Source of the DNA: Acridotheres tristis
Lineage: Eukaryota > Chordata > Aves > Passeriformes > Sturnidae
DNA length: 64,000 bases
NCBI GenBank assembly: GCA_037013685.1
Contig: CM072885.1
Coordinates: 967,501 to 1,031,500, forward strand
Direction: 5' to 3'
The position numbers were made by a program, and so were the translations under genes. This document shows, piece after piece, positions 45,401 through 57,200 of the stretch. The first letter of the stretch is position 1; every line of letters starts with the position of its first letter. A model generated the notes under the pieces. The model worked only from the letters and a program-made list of their open reading frames with translations, made no database searches and was not told where the DNA came from.

Positions 45401-48400
45401 TTGTCCATCTGTTGTGGAAAAGATGGAACTTTGGAGATGGGAGTCAAAGTCAATATTGACTTGTCTCGTTCTTGGGTTCAGCCCTTGACTTAAATGCCCT
45501 TCAGGATTCCTGCAGGGATCAGAAATGGGAAGGGAGAGATTGAATCCTGCTGTTGTGGATGTTGAAAAGCCTGGCAGGAGGAAAAATAATACCAAAAGCA
45601 TCTTTAAAAAGCAGAGAAAAGGACACAGCCCTGGGATATTCAGCACGGATGTGGCACTTGGAAAAGAGAGGGATCCAAAGCCACCTTGGATTTGTTGGTT
45701 TTACACCCTGTAGTTATTCTGTTTATATTTCCAAAAATAGGGCTTGAAGCAGAAATTCTGCTGCTGGTGGTGATGCTGGTGTAACACACACCTCGTGGCA
45801 TGGCCTTGCACTGGGATTTGTGGGATTGAAATCATGGATTGGTGGGGGGAAAAAAAAAAGGGAATTGATGAAAGAATGTAGAATTGTGGGATGGTTTGGG
45901 TGGAAAGGGATCTCAAAGCCCATCCAGTGTCACCCCATCCATGGGCAGGGACACCTCCCACTGTCCCAGGGTGCTCCAAACCCATCCAGCCTGGCCTTGG
46001 GCACTGCCACAGCTGCTCTGGGAGGCTTTTCAGTGCTCCACCATCCTCAGAGTAGAAGTTTTTCCTCATACCCAGCTGGAATTTCCTGTGTTTGAGTTTG
46101 TGCCCCTTTTCCCTTCTGCTGTCACTGAGCAGTCTGGCCCCATTTCTCTCCACACCCACCCTTGGGATATGAATGGATTTATTTGGGGTTTCTGACAGTC
46201 ATAAGGCAAAGGATGGTTGCAGGAGGCACAAAACCACTTCAGAATCATGGAATCATGGAATTGTTTAAGTTGGAAAAGGTCTCAGACCACTGAGCCCAAC
46301 CTTTCCCAGCTCTGCCAAGGCCACCACTGCCCCGTGTCCCCAAGTGTCACATCCACAGGGCTCTGAAATCCCCCCAGGGATGGGGACTCCAACCCTCCCT
46401 GGGCATTTCCAGTGCCTGGCCACTGTTTCCATGAAGGAATTTTCCCTAAAATCCACCCTGGCCCGGCCTGAGGCCGTTCCCTCTCCTCCTCTCCCTGTTC
46501 CCAGATCCCAAATCTCTCCAAGAATTCAGGGAGTTGTGCAGAGCCACAAGGTCCCCCCTGATCCCCCTTTTCTCCAGTGTCACATCTGGAAACACCTTCT
46601 TGTTTCATGTCCTGATTTCAGCTGCTGCAGGAGAGGAGTTGAGTTAGGAATAGCTCAGAATTGTCATTCCAGCAGCTCCTCAGAGCCCATGCAGTGAATC
46701 ACTGTTCAGAAAGGGATTGAGCAGTGCCCAGCCAGCCTCATTCTGTCTGATTCCTCAGCCCTTAATTAGGACTTCCCTTAATTACTTCCCTGATTTTCAT
46801 GATGTTTCAGCCTGGAATCACTGAATCCATTGGGTTGGAAAAGCTCTCCCAGACCATCCAATCCAAGCTGTGACCAATTCCCAGCTTGTCCCCAGAGCCC
46901 TGAGTGCCACATCCAGGAATTCCTTGGTCACCTCCAGGGCTGGGCACTCCAAACCTCCCTGGGCAACCCCTTGCAGTGTTTAACAACCCTTTCCATGAGG
47001 AAATTCCAACCTGAGCCTCTCCTGGCATAGCTTGAGGCTCTTTCCTCTCATCCTGTTGTAAAATGTCATTCTGATTGTGGAATTTATTCCCTGACAAATG
47101 TTACTGTTGTCATATTTCCCCTCAGGATTAAAGAAAAGGAGCCTCCTAAATTCACCTTCCCCATCCTTCCTTCCTGCTTCTTTCTGGAAAATCTTAAACT
47201 GGGAAAACAGGTGCTTCCCAAGTTATATCCATCCATTTTAAAGCCATTTTCCATCATTTTACCACCTCTTCCCCACATTCCTGGTAAATCCTGCTGCTTT
47301 CCATGTCCAGCATCAAGGAATTCACAGCAGGACCTGGTGAATTCCAGCTTTTCACAACCTTACTGTGCTTCCCTGAGCTTTGGGTGTTTTGGGTTTGAGC
47401 TCATGGGAAAATGAGTTTTACTCACAATAATGTTGGATGTTCAAATCCCAGTTTTTGGTTTTTTGGTTTTTTTTTTTTAGATGGGATTTTCCCATCTAAA
47501 AGTTACATCTGTGGAATGGGCTGGAGCAAAAGCAGCTGCAAACCTCTCCTGAATTTCAGCAGGAGCTGTGAATCATCCAGTGAGTCCTAATTAAATGGAA
47601 ATGCAGCTTTTTATTGGAGCCATGGAATTTGGCTGCTGAAAGAACTCATCAGATTTAACCCTTGAACAAATCCAGCTCTTTTCTTTAAAAAAACACAACT
47701 GGAGGAATCTTTTCTGAAATGATGAGCCCTTAGAGATCACCCAGTGCCACCCCCTGCCATGGACAGGGACAATTTCCACTATCCCAGCGTGGCCTTGGAC
47801 ACTTCCAGGGATGTGTGATCCCTTCCTACTGAAAACTGGAATTTTCTGGCAAATTCAGGTCCCTTCCCTATTTAATTTTGGGACATGGATGGCAGTGAAA
47901 GCCTCCTGGATATTGTTTTAAAATTTATTTTCTTGGAATAATTCCTCTTACCTTTAGTTTATTTTACTTTATATAAAACTCAGCTTTATCCTCTTCTTTT
48001 CCCTCTGGAAAATTCACATGGCAGAACTAGAATTAGAACTAGAGAGGAAATAAAATTCCTATTTAATATAATATCTGAACTCCTAATTCCTTAACACCTT
48101 TTAAATTAGGACAAGGACTATCCCCCTGTCCTGTGCCCCAAAATCCATGTCCCCACTACGGATTTTTCCCTTAATTCCTAAACTTCCTTCCCCTCTTTTT
48201 TTTTCACCCAGTGCTTATTAGTTTTCTAAGTGGGGATTGCTGCAAAGACACAATTATTGCTGGAAACTCCCCAAATCTGTCAAAACTTTGTCTGAACCTT
48301 AATTTTGAACCAGGGTTAGACATGATTAAACAAAGCTGCTTGTGCTCAGCTCAAGTTCATTATTTGGTCTGGACAAATCATTGAATTTCACTTTTCCTGG

Positions 48401-49280
48401 AGGAAAAATGCTTCATGCCTTTTTTAATTTTTTTTTGTTTGTTTGTTTGTGTTTTGGGGTTTTTTTTTTTTTGGTTTTTGCAGTGTGGGATTCACTGCTG
48501 GGAATTCTAACAGAAGCAAACATGCTGGGTCCTAATTAAATGCTTTCCTTGCTCCTTTTCCATCCTAAAAATCCATTTAAAAGTCTGTAGGAGCAGGTGG
48601 GGGGTGAAGGTCAATGATTTGTTTGGGTTTGTTTTGGTCACTTGGCAGCCAAGACCTCGATTTCTCTTGTCCAGGAATATTCCTGGTTAGGTTTTCCTTG
48701 GCTGAATTCATCTTTTTATCTATTCCAGTTGAGAGCTGAGCTGGAATTGTCCTCCCTGCTTTTATTTCCATGCAGTTTTAGGGCTGGGAATGGCTGCATC
48801 TCCCTGTAGCTCCTGCCCAGTGCTAATGCCTTTATTTAGGAGCAGATTTTCCCTTTTCTGTCACTTCAAATTGAGTGACAAAATCTCCTTGAGATCCAAG
48901 GAACAAAAAGGGGGAAATCACAGAGAGGTTTTTGTAGGAGGGGAAAGCAAATTCTCCATTTTTTTTTCTCTATTGGGCAGCATTTCAATACAAATTTAAA
49001 TAAACATTTGGAATTTTTTCCTGAGTGAGATTTACCAAACAGAATAAAAAAAAAAAAAAAAGATTTTATCAAATACCTCAGGAAGAGCTTTTGTGGAAGG
49101 ATTGCCACCCCAGTCCAGGCCAGGAATGAGACGGTGACACACAGATTGTCCCTTTCCCAGCTTGTCCTCACAAATCCATTTCCCCCTGCTGCAGAGACAC
49201 TTCCCTAGGGATCCAATACATCCCAGTGGGTGCCTTCCTGACCCTGGCACACACCCTGAGCTTTTGTGGAGCTGTTTTAT

Positions 49281-49313
<33 letters not shown>

Positions 49314-52300
49314 CTCCTGCAGGCCACCGGTGTCCCCCAGCCAGGAGCGGCCATCGCTGCGTGGCCGACAGTGCCAACCTCTACGTGTTTGGGGGCTACA
49401 ACCCCGACTATGATGAGTCTGGAGGGCCAGAAAATGAGGATTACCCTCTCTTCAGGGAGCTCTGGAGGTACAACTTTGCCACAGACACCTGGCACCAGAT
49501 GGGCACCGAAGGCTACATGCCCAGGGAGCTGGCCTCCATGTCACGTACGTATGGAAATCCAACTCCTCGTGTGCCTGCTCCTGGAGCTATTTTAATCCTT
49601 GGCTATTTTAATCCAGGCAAGAAATGGAAATCTGGAACCTGGTTTTGGTTTTTTTTTTCCCAAGTAGTTGGGTTGAGTAGTTTTTCCTGTGGTTGGGTTG
49701 AGTTTGGGATTTTTTTCTTCCCCTTTTTGTTCAGTTTTAAAAAATGGGAAAGCAAGAGGTGTTTTCCAGGTGTTTATCTTGCTGGCTGCGAGGCACCTGT
49801 GATTTCAGCAGGGTGCAGGCATCTCAAAGCATCCAAAAATAGCTGTCTTTGTTCACTTTTCAAAGCAGACCTTTGGTTACCATGGTTTTACTTGGGATCC
49901 TTCCTCTTTTAGAGCCTCTCAAAGCCGTCAGTGCACGGGGTGGATTGTAGGGACTTTGAACAGCACTGCTGTCTCTCCAGAGCATGGAAACATGGAATGG
50001 TTTGGGTTGGAAAGGAGCTTAAAGATGATCCAATTCCATGCCATGAACAAGGACACCTTCCTTAGAGCAGGTTTCTCCAAGCTCAGCCCAACCTGGCTTG
50101 GAAAAAAAATCATTCTGTTCTGATCTCACAGCAATGAGCATCCCTGTTTTTCCTCTCTCTCTCTCTCAGTGAGCATCCCTCACTTGTTTTTCCTCTCTCT
50201 CTCTCTCCCCCCCAGTTGTTTTACATGGCAACAACCTGCTGGTTTTTGGGGGCACTGGGATCCCCTTTGGAGAGAGCAATGGGAACGATGTCCACGTGTG
50301 CAATGTCAAGTACAAGAGATGGGCTCTGCTCAGCTGCCGTGGCAAGAAACCCAACCGCATCTACGGCCAGGTAGGGAGCTCAGGGGAGCCCTGAGTGCCT
50401 CCAAAAGGGGGCACAGCACCCCAATCTCTCCTCTGCTCCTCACCAGAGTTGTTGTTTCTGTCTAAAAGCACAAGGAAAAGCAGGTAGGTGTCCTTAGTAA
50501 AGAAATAAAGCAGCTCGGGTTCTGTGAGATTTCAAAGGTTTTCTCTTAGTTAGAAAGGTCAGGGTTTGTGCACTTTGCTCTCTGTTGAAGGGTGGAAGGA
50601 AATGCTGGGTTGTATTTCCTAGGAGTGTTAATTGTGCCAATAAAAGTAAGGCAAGAGCTGGGAGATGCTTCCAGTCCAGCAGCAGGATTTGGCAGCAGCT
50701 GAGTTGAGAATTTGGACAAAGCAGCAAATTTAAAAAATAAAAAGAGCAAGGCAGGACTGGGAACTGGAGCTTAAAATCCCTGCAGGTGAATGAAAAAAAA
50801 ATCTGATTTAAGGAGTAGGTTGGTAGTCAAAAACCTTCAAAACCCAAAACTCTAAATGAAAATGGAGAAGTGATTTAAGGAGTAGGTTGGTAGTCAAAAT
50901 TTTCAAAACCCAAAACTCTAAATGAAAACTTGTAGGGTTCCTTTATATTAGAATTACACTTCCATAAAGTGGATGAACGAGGTGGAGAAAGAAATGGATT
51001 CACTCTCACAGCAGGACTGACCCTTTTTTAGTTTCAGAAGAGCAGGAATTCCCTCTTTTCCCCAATCCTTTGTAACTGCTTTCCCTGCCAGGCCATGGCC
51101 ATCATCAATGGGTGTCTCTACGTGTTTGGAGGAACAACTGGCTACATTTACAGCACTGACCTGCACAAGCTGGACCTCAACACCCGGGAATGGATCCAGC
51201 TGAAGCCAAACAACATGTCCTGTGACATGCCAGAGGAGAGGTGAGCACCTGGGCAGCCTCGGGGAGGCTTTTTTTGGGAGGCAGGGAAGGAGAAGCCTTG
51301 GGGTGCTTTGCTCTGGTTGGAATTTCCAAGCTCTTCTGAGCATGGGAGTTGTTGTGGCATTGGGAGGATGGATTTTGGTCACTCTCATCCATGGTTTGGT
51401 GTCCAAGTGAGAAGAGAGAATTGGGAATGGAAGAATTCCACAATGGTTTGGGTTCATAGGGATTTTTAAATAAATCCAATTCCAACCCCTGCCGTGGGCA
51501 GGGACACTTTCCACTGTCCCAGGTTGCTCCCAACCCTGTCCAGCCTGGCCTTGGACACTGCCAGGAGCCACTTTGGAACTGCCTGGAATATTGATGGTAT
51601 TCATTAATCCTTGCACTTAATTATTTCATAATTGCTCTGCAATCTGCAAATACCTTTCAGACTTCTGGGCTCAGGAAAACTTCCACATTTCTTGAATACT
51701 CCCAGCCTGAGGGACTGATGCTTGGGAGTTTCTGCTCAAATCCTTGGAATTTGATGGTGATTTCCAGAAGGTTTTTTTTTTTGTTGTTGCTGATTGTGCT
51801 GCTTTGCACCTCCAGGTACAGACATGAAATTGCTCATGATGGTCAACGGATTTATATCCTGGGAGGTGGAACTTCCTGGACAGCTTATTCCTTGGATAAG
51901 GTGAGGCATTTGGAACCTTGGACAGGAGATTTCCCACACTGAGGAATAAACAGCACAGCCTCTTCATCTGGCTTTGCCTGGAGAGCCTGGTTTCAAAAAA
52001 AAAAAAAAAAAAAATTAATTGGGAGCAGATTGTTCTCCTATTTCTGTAAAATCTGGATTTGCCACAAAATGTCCTGGTGATGAATCTGTGGTCACTTTAA
52101 ATAGTGCTCTGCTTCCAAAAAAGTGGAGTCTGCAGCACCTAATGTGACATTTTCTCTCTTTCCACTGTCCCATTTTTCTCCCTATGTGCAGCAGCAGAAA
52201 GGTATTTCTAAATCCTTCTGAGAACTCGAGGGTGTGGATTTTCATTGGTGCAGCTCTTTTAAAAAGCAATATTCTTTTCTTTTTTTTCAGCTGGGATGGA

Positions 52301-55300
52301 GCTTGGAAGGTGATTTCAGACCTGCTTAGTCACTGGCTGGGATCAGCTATTTTTAGGTTTAATGAAAAAAAAAAAAAAAGGATTTATTTCTAGAGGGTCA
52401 GAGCCTGTGGCTGCATCATCCTGGTGCTGGCAGAGACATCTCATGGCTCCTCTTTTTCCCTCCAGATCCATGCCTACAACCTGGAAACCAACACCTGGGA
52501 GGAGATCACCACAAAACCTCACGAGAAAGTCGGTGAGTTTGGAATTTCCTTTCTTTCCCTATAAACCAGAGTGGCTTGAAGGTGCAATTTTCTTGTTCAA
52601 TATTTGACTTTTTGCTGGATTTGAGATCCTGCTTGTGCTTCCCATCCAAGGGAATTTGGGAGTCTGGCTTGCCTCTCTCCCTGCTTGGGAAAGGTGACAG
52701 TGCCTGGATCTGCTCCCACAGGATCCAGGTTGTCACTGCTCCCTTTTGAGGCCTTGGGCTTTCCCTGAAATTTCACATCTTGCTTTTCACCAAGCCAGAT
52801 TTGACACTCTGGAGAACAAAATTCCAGCATTTTTCTTCCTTCCTTGGGGAGGAATTAGGAATCAAACCTGCAACAGCTGCTTAAAATGACACCTTTTATA
52901 CCTGAGATTGCAGGAAAGCAAAACCTCTTAAAAATTAAACCCCATGATTAAATGTTGAGACAAAATCACCACTTGCAAAAGCACTTTAAAGCAATTATTG
53001 CTGATACATATTTTTCCATTTATTCTCCCCAGGCTTCCCAGCAGCCAGAAGATGCCACAGCTGTGTCCAGATAAAAAATGGTAAGATTTGCCTCTGGAAA
53101 ATTGGTGTATCTTGTACAACCAAACAGGGGAGAGCTGGAGAGAACTGCAGGGAACACGTGGCTTTTCTGGAAGAGGATTTTTTTTCCTCACTAACAGGCC
53201 TTAAGGTGCCCAGTTGGCCCCATTCTTTCTTCTGCACTGAAAAAAAACGAGTTACAACCTTGATCCCTCTTTTCCAAACCCTTCAGGTCAGTGGCTGAAT
53301 GCTCTCTGTTGAAGGGTGGAGGGAAATGCTGGGTTTTATTTCCTAGGAGTGTTAATTGTGCCAATAAAAGCAAGGCAGGGGCTGGGAGATGCTTCCAGTC
53401 CAGCAGAAGGATTTGGCAGCAGCTGAATTGAGAATTTGGGCAAAGCTGAGAGCAAGGCAGGACTGGGAGCTGAGGGTTTAAAATGCCTGGAATCTGATCA
53501 AACCCAGGTGTCTGAGAACTCAGCTCCAAAAGGAGGAAACACTTCCTGCTTCCAGTGGCACTTAGCCCTGAGTCTGCCATGGTGGGGTTGGGATCATGGA
53601 CAGAAGGGGGACATGAGCCAGAAACCCACCCTGATCCCTGTTTTGGGATCAAAACCCTCCCCCAGGTACCTTCAGTGCATAACCAGCACACTCCCTGTGC
53701 ATGGGCAGCAGGGGAGGGGGGAATTCTCCTCTCAGGTGACACCCCAGCCCTGGGGACACGGCAGCAGCACCTGGAGATAATGGAGAGAGTCCAGAGGAAT
53801 CCATGGAACTGCTGCCAGGGATGTTCACTTGGAGAAGGGAAGGATCCAGGGAGAGCTTCCAGAACATTCCAGGGTCTAAAGGGGCTCCAGAGCTGGAGAG
53901 GGACTGGGGACAAGGGACAGAGGGACAGGACACAGGGATGGATGGGATGTTGGGAATCAGGAATTGCTGGCTGGGCTGGGATTGCCAGAGAATCCCTGGA
54001 ATGGCCAAGGAAGGATTGGAGCAGCCTGGGATGCTGGGAGGTGTCCCTGGAATGAGCTTTGAGGTCCCTTCCCAGCCAAGGCAGTGCAGGATTGTGGGAT
54101 TCAGGACACTCAGAATCCATTGGCAGGGATTGGGATGGAAAATGGGGAGAGAAAAGAGAGGAGAAGGGAAGGGAGAGCCTTCATGGTTTGCTGAGATTCC
54201 AAGGGAAGGCCCTGGATCCATCCATTGCTTGGAGAGGAGATGGATCCAAGCTCAGGGTCTGGAGAGCTGGGAATTGGCAGCCTGGAGAAGGGAAGGATCC
54301 AGGGAGAGTTTCCAGAACATTCCAGGGCCTGGAGGGGCTCCAGGAGAGCTGGAGAGGGACTGGGGACAGGACACAGGGAATGGCTTCAGGTTGGGAAAGG
54401 GGAGATTGGGGTGGGATCTTGGGAAGGAATCCCTGGATCCCTGGAATGTCCAAGGCCAGGTTGGACAGGGCTTGGAGCACCCTGGGACAGTGGGATGGGC
54501 TTTGAGGTCCCTTCCCACCCAAACCAGTCTGGGAATCTTTAAATGGCCTCTACTTTGTGGTGGGGCTGATTTGGGACACCCTGAGAGCCTTTGTTGAGTG
54601 ACCCCAAAGGTGTGTGGGTCAGGAGTGATCCCTGACCTCTCTCCCCCCCGGTACCTGGCAGGGCAGGGCCTGGCACCTCCCCACATCTCCTCTCTTACAG
54701 ATGTGTTCGTGTGCGGGGGCTACAACGGAGAGGTGATCCTGGGAGACGTGTGGAAGCTGAACCTGCAAACTTTCCAGTGGGTCAAGCTCCCAGCTGCAAT
54801 GCCAGAGCCTGTGTACTTCCACTGTGCTGCTGTCACCCCAGTAAGTGACTCCTGTTCCTCTGGAGCTGGGACCCTTCAGCCGAGCACTCTGACCTCGGTG
54901 GGGGCTGCAGATAGAGTGGCCTCCTCCTCCTCCTCCTCCTGTGTGGTGCCACACCACGGGTTTTGCTTTTCTGAAAGAAATGCTGCAGAATTTGAGCTTT
55001 TAAACTCCCATGTGGGAACAGCAGTTCCTGCTTGTAAAAGGGAAAAAAAAAAAAAAAAAGCACAAATACTCCCTGAGTAAAGTGATTTTATCCTACTGAG
55101 GTGAAAGATTACATGAGGCTGTTTCGAGCCTTTTAGAAACCACTAAGGAATGCCAGAGCTTTTGGCCATAAAAGGCTGGAAACCTGGGATTGATAATTAA
55201 CAGGCAGCAAGAAATGCCTTTGGCTGTGCCTTCAGCTCATCTCCTTAGGGCAGAGATCACATTCCTTGGTGTCACTTCGTTTGGGGAATGTTATAATGCA

Positions 55301-55944
55301 GCTTTTCCTGGGAAGCCTGATAAAGGTGTTTCCCAGGCAGCTCAGTGACTGCCTGGACAGCAGGAATGCTCTTTCTTTGCCAGCATATGGAAGGAAAAAA
55401 AAAAAAAACAACACTCAGCAGCTGAGGTTTTCCCATCTCTCTGTGTTCCTGTCATCCCTGGAGCAGGGTTGTGCTGAGCCAAGGGAATGCAGGATGTCTG
55501 GGTGAGGTGGGTGTAGTTTAAAAATACTTTCCTTTCAGCTCTTACAGCTTTATCAACACTCCTAAAAAGGATTTCTTGGGGTAGAAATCACCTAAAATCC
55601 AGAGCAAAGCACGCTGAGGTGGTTTAGGATGAGAGAGCAGTGATTCCTCCCTTGCTTGAGAGGATCCCAGAGCAGTGCCAGCCCAATCCTGCTTTTCGTG
55701 GCTCTGTAACTCCTGTCCCCCTTTCCCCACCTAGGCTGGCTGCATGTACGTCCACGGAGGGGTGGTCAACATCCACGAAAACAAAAGGACTGGCTCCCTG
55801 TTCAAAATGTGGCTGGTGGTGCCCAGCCTGCTGGAACTGTGCTGGGAGAAGCTTCTGGAATGTTTCCCTCACCTAGCAACTCTCTCCAGATCCCAACTTT
55901 TGCACCTTGGACTGACGCAGGGACTCGTAGAGCGACTAAAATGA
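42414..55944 (+). CDS. KLHDC10: KLHDC10, kelch-domain CUL2 substrate receptor
   Basis: Nine coding exons on the plus strand: 42414-42543, 49323-49544, 50216-50370, 51092-51240, 51816-51900, 52466-52532, 53033-53080, 54701-54840 and 55735-55944. All have GT-AG ends and join in frame to 401 residues. KLHDC10 recognises C-terminal degrons for a CUL2-Elongin ligase and also modulates ASK1 through PP5 (established). Six kelch blades are marked by YVFGG (64-68), LLVFGG, LYVFGG, YILGG, FVCGG and YVHGG. The C-terminus carries a BC-box-like SLLELCWEKL (363-372) for Elongin C, then LTQGLVERLK. The Gly/Ala-rich N-terminus ends FVQLPGRRRAAG. The human protein is about 442 residues; the expected linker exon (KKKIRWDPVRRRF...) was not found in the 6.8-kb first intron, although the join without it stays in frame. 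Confidence 0.94.
44310..44548. repeat. ~40-bp tandem repeat in KLHDC10 intron 1
   Basis: Units with 'ctcccagttctcttccaga' and 'tttccaggtttgtttt', about six diverged copies. Confidence 0.8.
45880..46160 (-). mobile_element. CR1 LINE 3' tail
   Basis: 'gggatggtttgggtggaaag', 'ccatgggcagggacacctcc' and 'catccagcctggccttgg' in reverse, reaching 'ctgtcactgagcagtctgg'. Confidence 0.9.
46243..46625 (-). mobile_element. CR1-family fragment, second subfamily
   Basis: Starts with 'gaatcatggaatcatggaat' and carries 'ccctccctgggcatttccag' and 'gccacaaggtcccccctga', typical of another bird CR1 subfamily in reverse. Confidence 0.8.
46808..47085 (-). mobile_element. CR1-family fragment, second subfamily
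   Basis: 'gaatccattgggttggaaaa', 'ggctgggcactccaaacctc' and 'gaggctctttcctctcatcc' parallel the element at 46,243. Confidence 0.8.
47718..47822 (-). mobile_element. Short CR1 fragment
   Basis: 'ccctgccatggacagggaca' and 'ggccttggacacttccaggg' in reverse orientation. Confidence 0.65.
49985..50105 (-). mobile_element. CR1 LINE 3' end
   Basis: 'ggaatggtttgggttggaaa', 'ggagcttaaagatgatccaa' and 'acaccttccttagagcaggt', about 110 bp upstream of a KLHDC10 exon. Confidence 0.85.
50577..50728 (+). repeat. ~150-bp dispersed repeat, copy 1
   Basis: Matches 53299-53448 at roughly 93% by eye, same orientation. Begins 'gctctctgttgaagggtgg' and includes 'gtgttaattgtgccaataaa'. Family not identified. Confidence 0.85.
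50801..50932. repeat. 68-bp direct duplication
   Basis: 'tgatttaaggagtaggttgg' followed by 'caaaacccaaaactctaaat' occurs twice in tandem, in KLHDC10 intron 3. Confidence 0.9.
51438..51572 (-). mobile_element. CR1 LINE 3' end
   Basis: 'ccacaatggtttgggttcat', 'ccgtgggcagggacactttc' and 'cagcctggccttggacactg' in reverse. Confidence 0.85.
53299..53448 (+). repeat. ~150-bp dispersed repeat, copy 2
   Basis: Second copy of the repeat at 50577-50728, in KLHDC10 intron 7 about 2.7 kb downstream. It lies about 460 bp left of the long near-identical block at 53911. Confidence 0.85.
53818..54095 (+). mobile_element. CR1 LINE 3' tail
   Basis: 'ggagaagggaaggatccagg', 'gctggagagggactgggg' and 'gaggtcccttcccagcc'. 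Overlaps the near-identical 417-bp block. Confidence 0.75.
53911..54327 (+). repeat. 417-bp near-identical dispersed repeat, copy 2
   Basis: Gapless match to 5988-6404 at constant offset 47,923, inside KLHDC10 intron 7. Both copies are flanked by further CR1-like tails in the same orientation. Confidence 0.9.
54284..54545 (+). mobile_element. CR1 LINE 3' tail
   Basis: 'gctggagagggactgggg', 'ccctggaatgtccaaggcca' and 'gaggtcccttcccacccaaa', about 160 bp upstream of a KLHDC10 exon. Confidence 0.8.
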
Positions 55945-57200
55945 GAACATCTCCCACTTCTGGCCAACACTCACCAGAATTGAAGAATTCTCCCTCCTAC
56001 CCCCCCCTATTTATGGATTCCATGGATGGTCTTGCTAAGAACATGGAGGAACCTGCTCAAGGCCTTACTCAGCAAATACATCAATGCCTTTCCAGACCTT
56101 GTTACTTTTAGTCATTGGAAAAAAAACAAAAACAAAACAAATCCCCTTTTTATTTATGGAGCTCTAAAGTTACACCATTAATCCAAAAGTATTTTCTGAG
56201 ATTTAAGCAGCCAACCAGCAACCTGTCATCAGCACATGCTTGCAAATTAATTGGGGAGCTTAATGAGTTACTGAATGTGGCTGAGCCTGTGCTTCCACCG
56301 TGGCACCTTCACCTTGGTATTTTCCACCCTTGTACCCAACGAGGAACATTTGATGCAGAACAGCCACCGAGCTGGCTTTGGATAACCCATCCCACCCAGC
56401 CAGCTGAGCTCCCCCTTCTCCAACCCCACCGAGTTCCTTCAGCCCTGCATGTGTTCCATGGAATGTTCCCACCCCTGAGCTCCTGGAGACGGCTGGAACG
56501 TCCCTGCAGCTTCCCCGGTGCAGTGTCCGTGTTCTCCCCCTTTTCAGACTCGAAGGTTTGCCTGGAAGACTGGGGAAAAAAGTTGCCACTTAAGGGACTA
56601 CTGTGTAGTTTACTGGGGGTGGGGAGGGAAAAGGTTTTCCTGAGGGATTTTCAAACCTTTTCAGCTCACTTTGCACCCAGAACAAGCTACAGCAAACCCT
56701 TAGAGGTCAGACTTCTTTGAACCTGCTCAACCAAGCCTTGGCTCTCAGCAGCTTCCAGATTTTGGTTTTCCTCCCTCCCCCACGTCCCAAGTTGGCCTTT
56801 TTCTTGTTGTTTCATGTTCCCCTGAGGGTAGGAGATGTGATTTTTGAGCTTTGTGGATCGCTCAGCCCAGGAAATGCAGCATCCAAAAAAGGGGAGAGGG
56901 AACATCCCTCCCTCCTGCTGGCAACAGGGATTGTCTCTGCACAGGCAGGGGTGGCTTTGGTCCTCTTGTGCTCTCTACACTGAATTTATTTAAGTGGCCG
57001 CTGAACTCTGAGCAGCTCCAGGCATGAGGTTTGTACAAAATCCTTTTCAGTTGGAGCCCATTTTTAAGTGCCTTTTGTTTTTAAAAACAGCTTTTCCCAA
57101 TGCTTTTGTCTTCATCAAAGGCAGATGTTCAACTCTGGGGTTTTAGTTTCTTTTTAAGGATTGCATTTATGTTTAAATAAACCATAGCATTGTCTTCATG
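55945..57200 (+). other. KLHDC10: KLHDC10 3' UTR
   Basis: About 1.25 kb of non-repetitive sequence after the stop codon. It has several T-rich stretches and ends shortly after AATAAA at 57176-57181, which is followed by a GT-rich stretch. Longer isoforms cannot be excluded. Confidence 0.65.
57176..57181 (+). terminator. KLHDC10: KLHDC10 poly(A) signal AATAAA
   Basis: Canonical hexamer (gtttAATAAAcc) about 1.23 kb past the stop codon, in a T- and GT-rich context. Confidence 0.65.

Larger units (their letters stand above)
42544..49322 (+). other. KLHDC10: KLHDC10 intron 1
   Basis: A 6.8-kb intron with donor gtgagtg and an acceptor after a (TCC)n pyrimidine tract at 49,277-49,320. It contains CR1 fragments at about 45.9-47.8 kb, a 40-bp-period repeat near 44.4 kb and poly-T/poly-A tracts at 48,430-48,480 and 49,046-49,061. 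The remainder shows no coding similarity. I specifically searched it for the linker exon of KLHDC10 and found none. Confidence 0.75.

Noticed and set aside
53191..54221. Open frames of 190-309 codons shared with 5280-6298
   Set aside because: They are translations of the dispersed CR1-like repeat copies, not genes; the shared protein simply reflects the near-identical 417-bp block.
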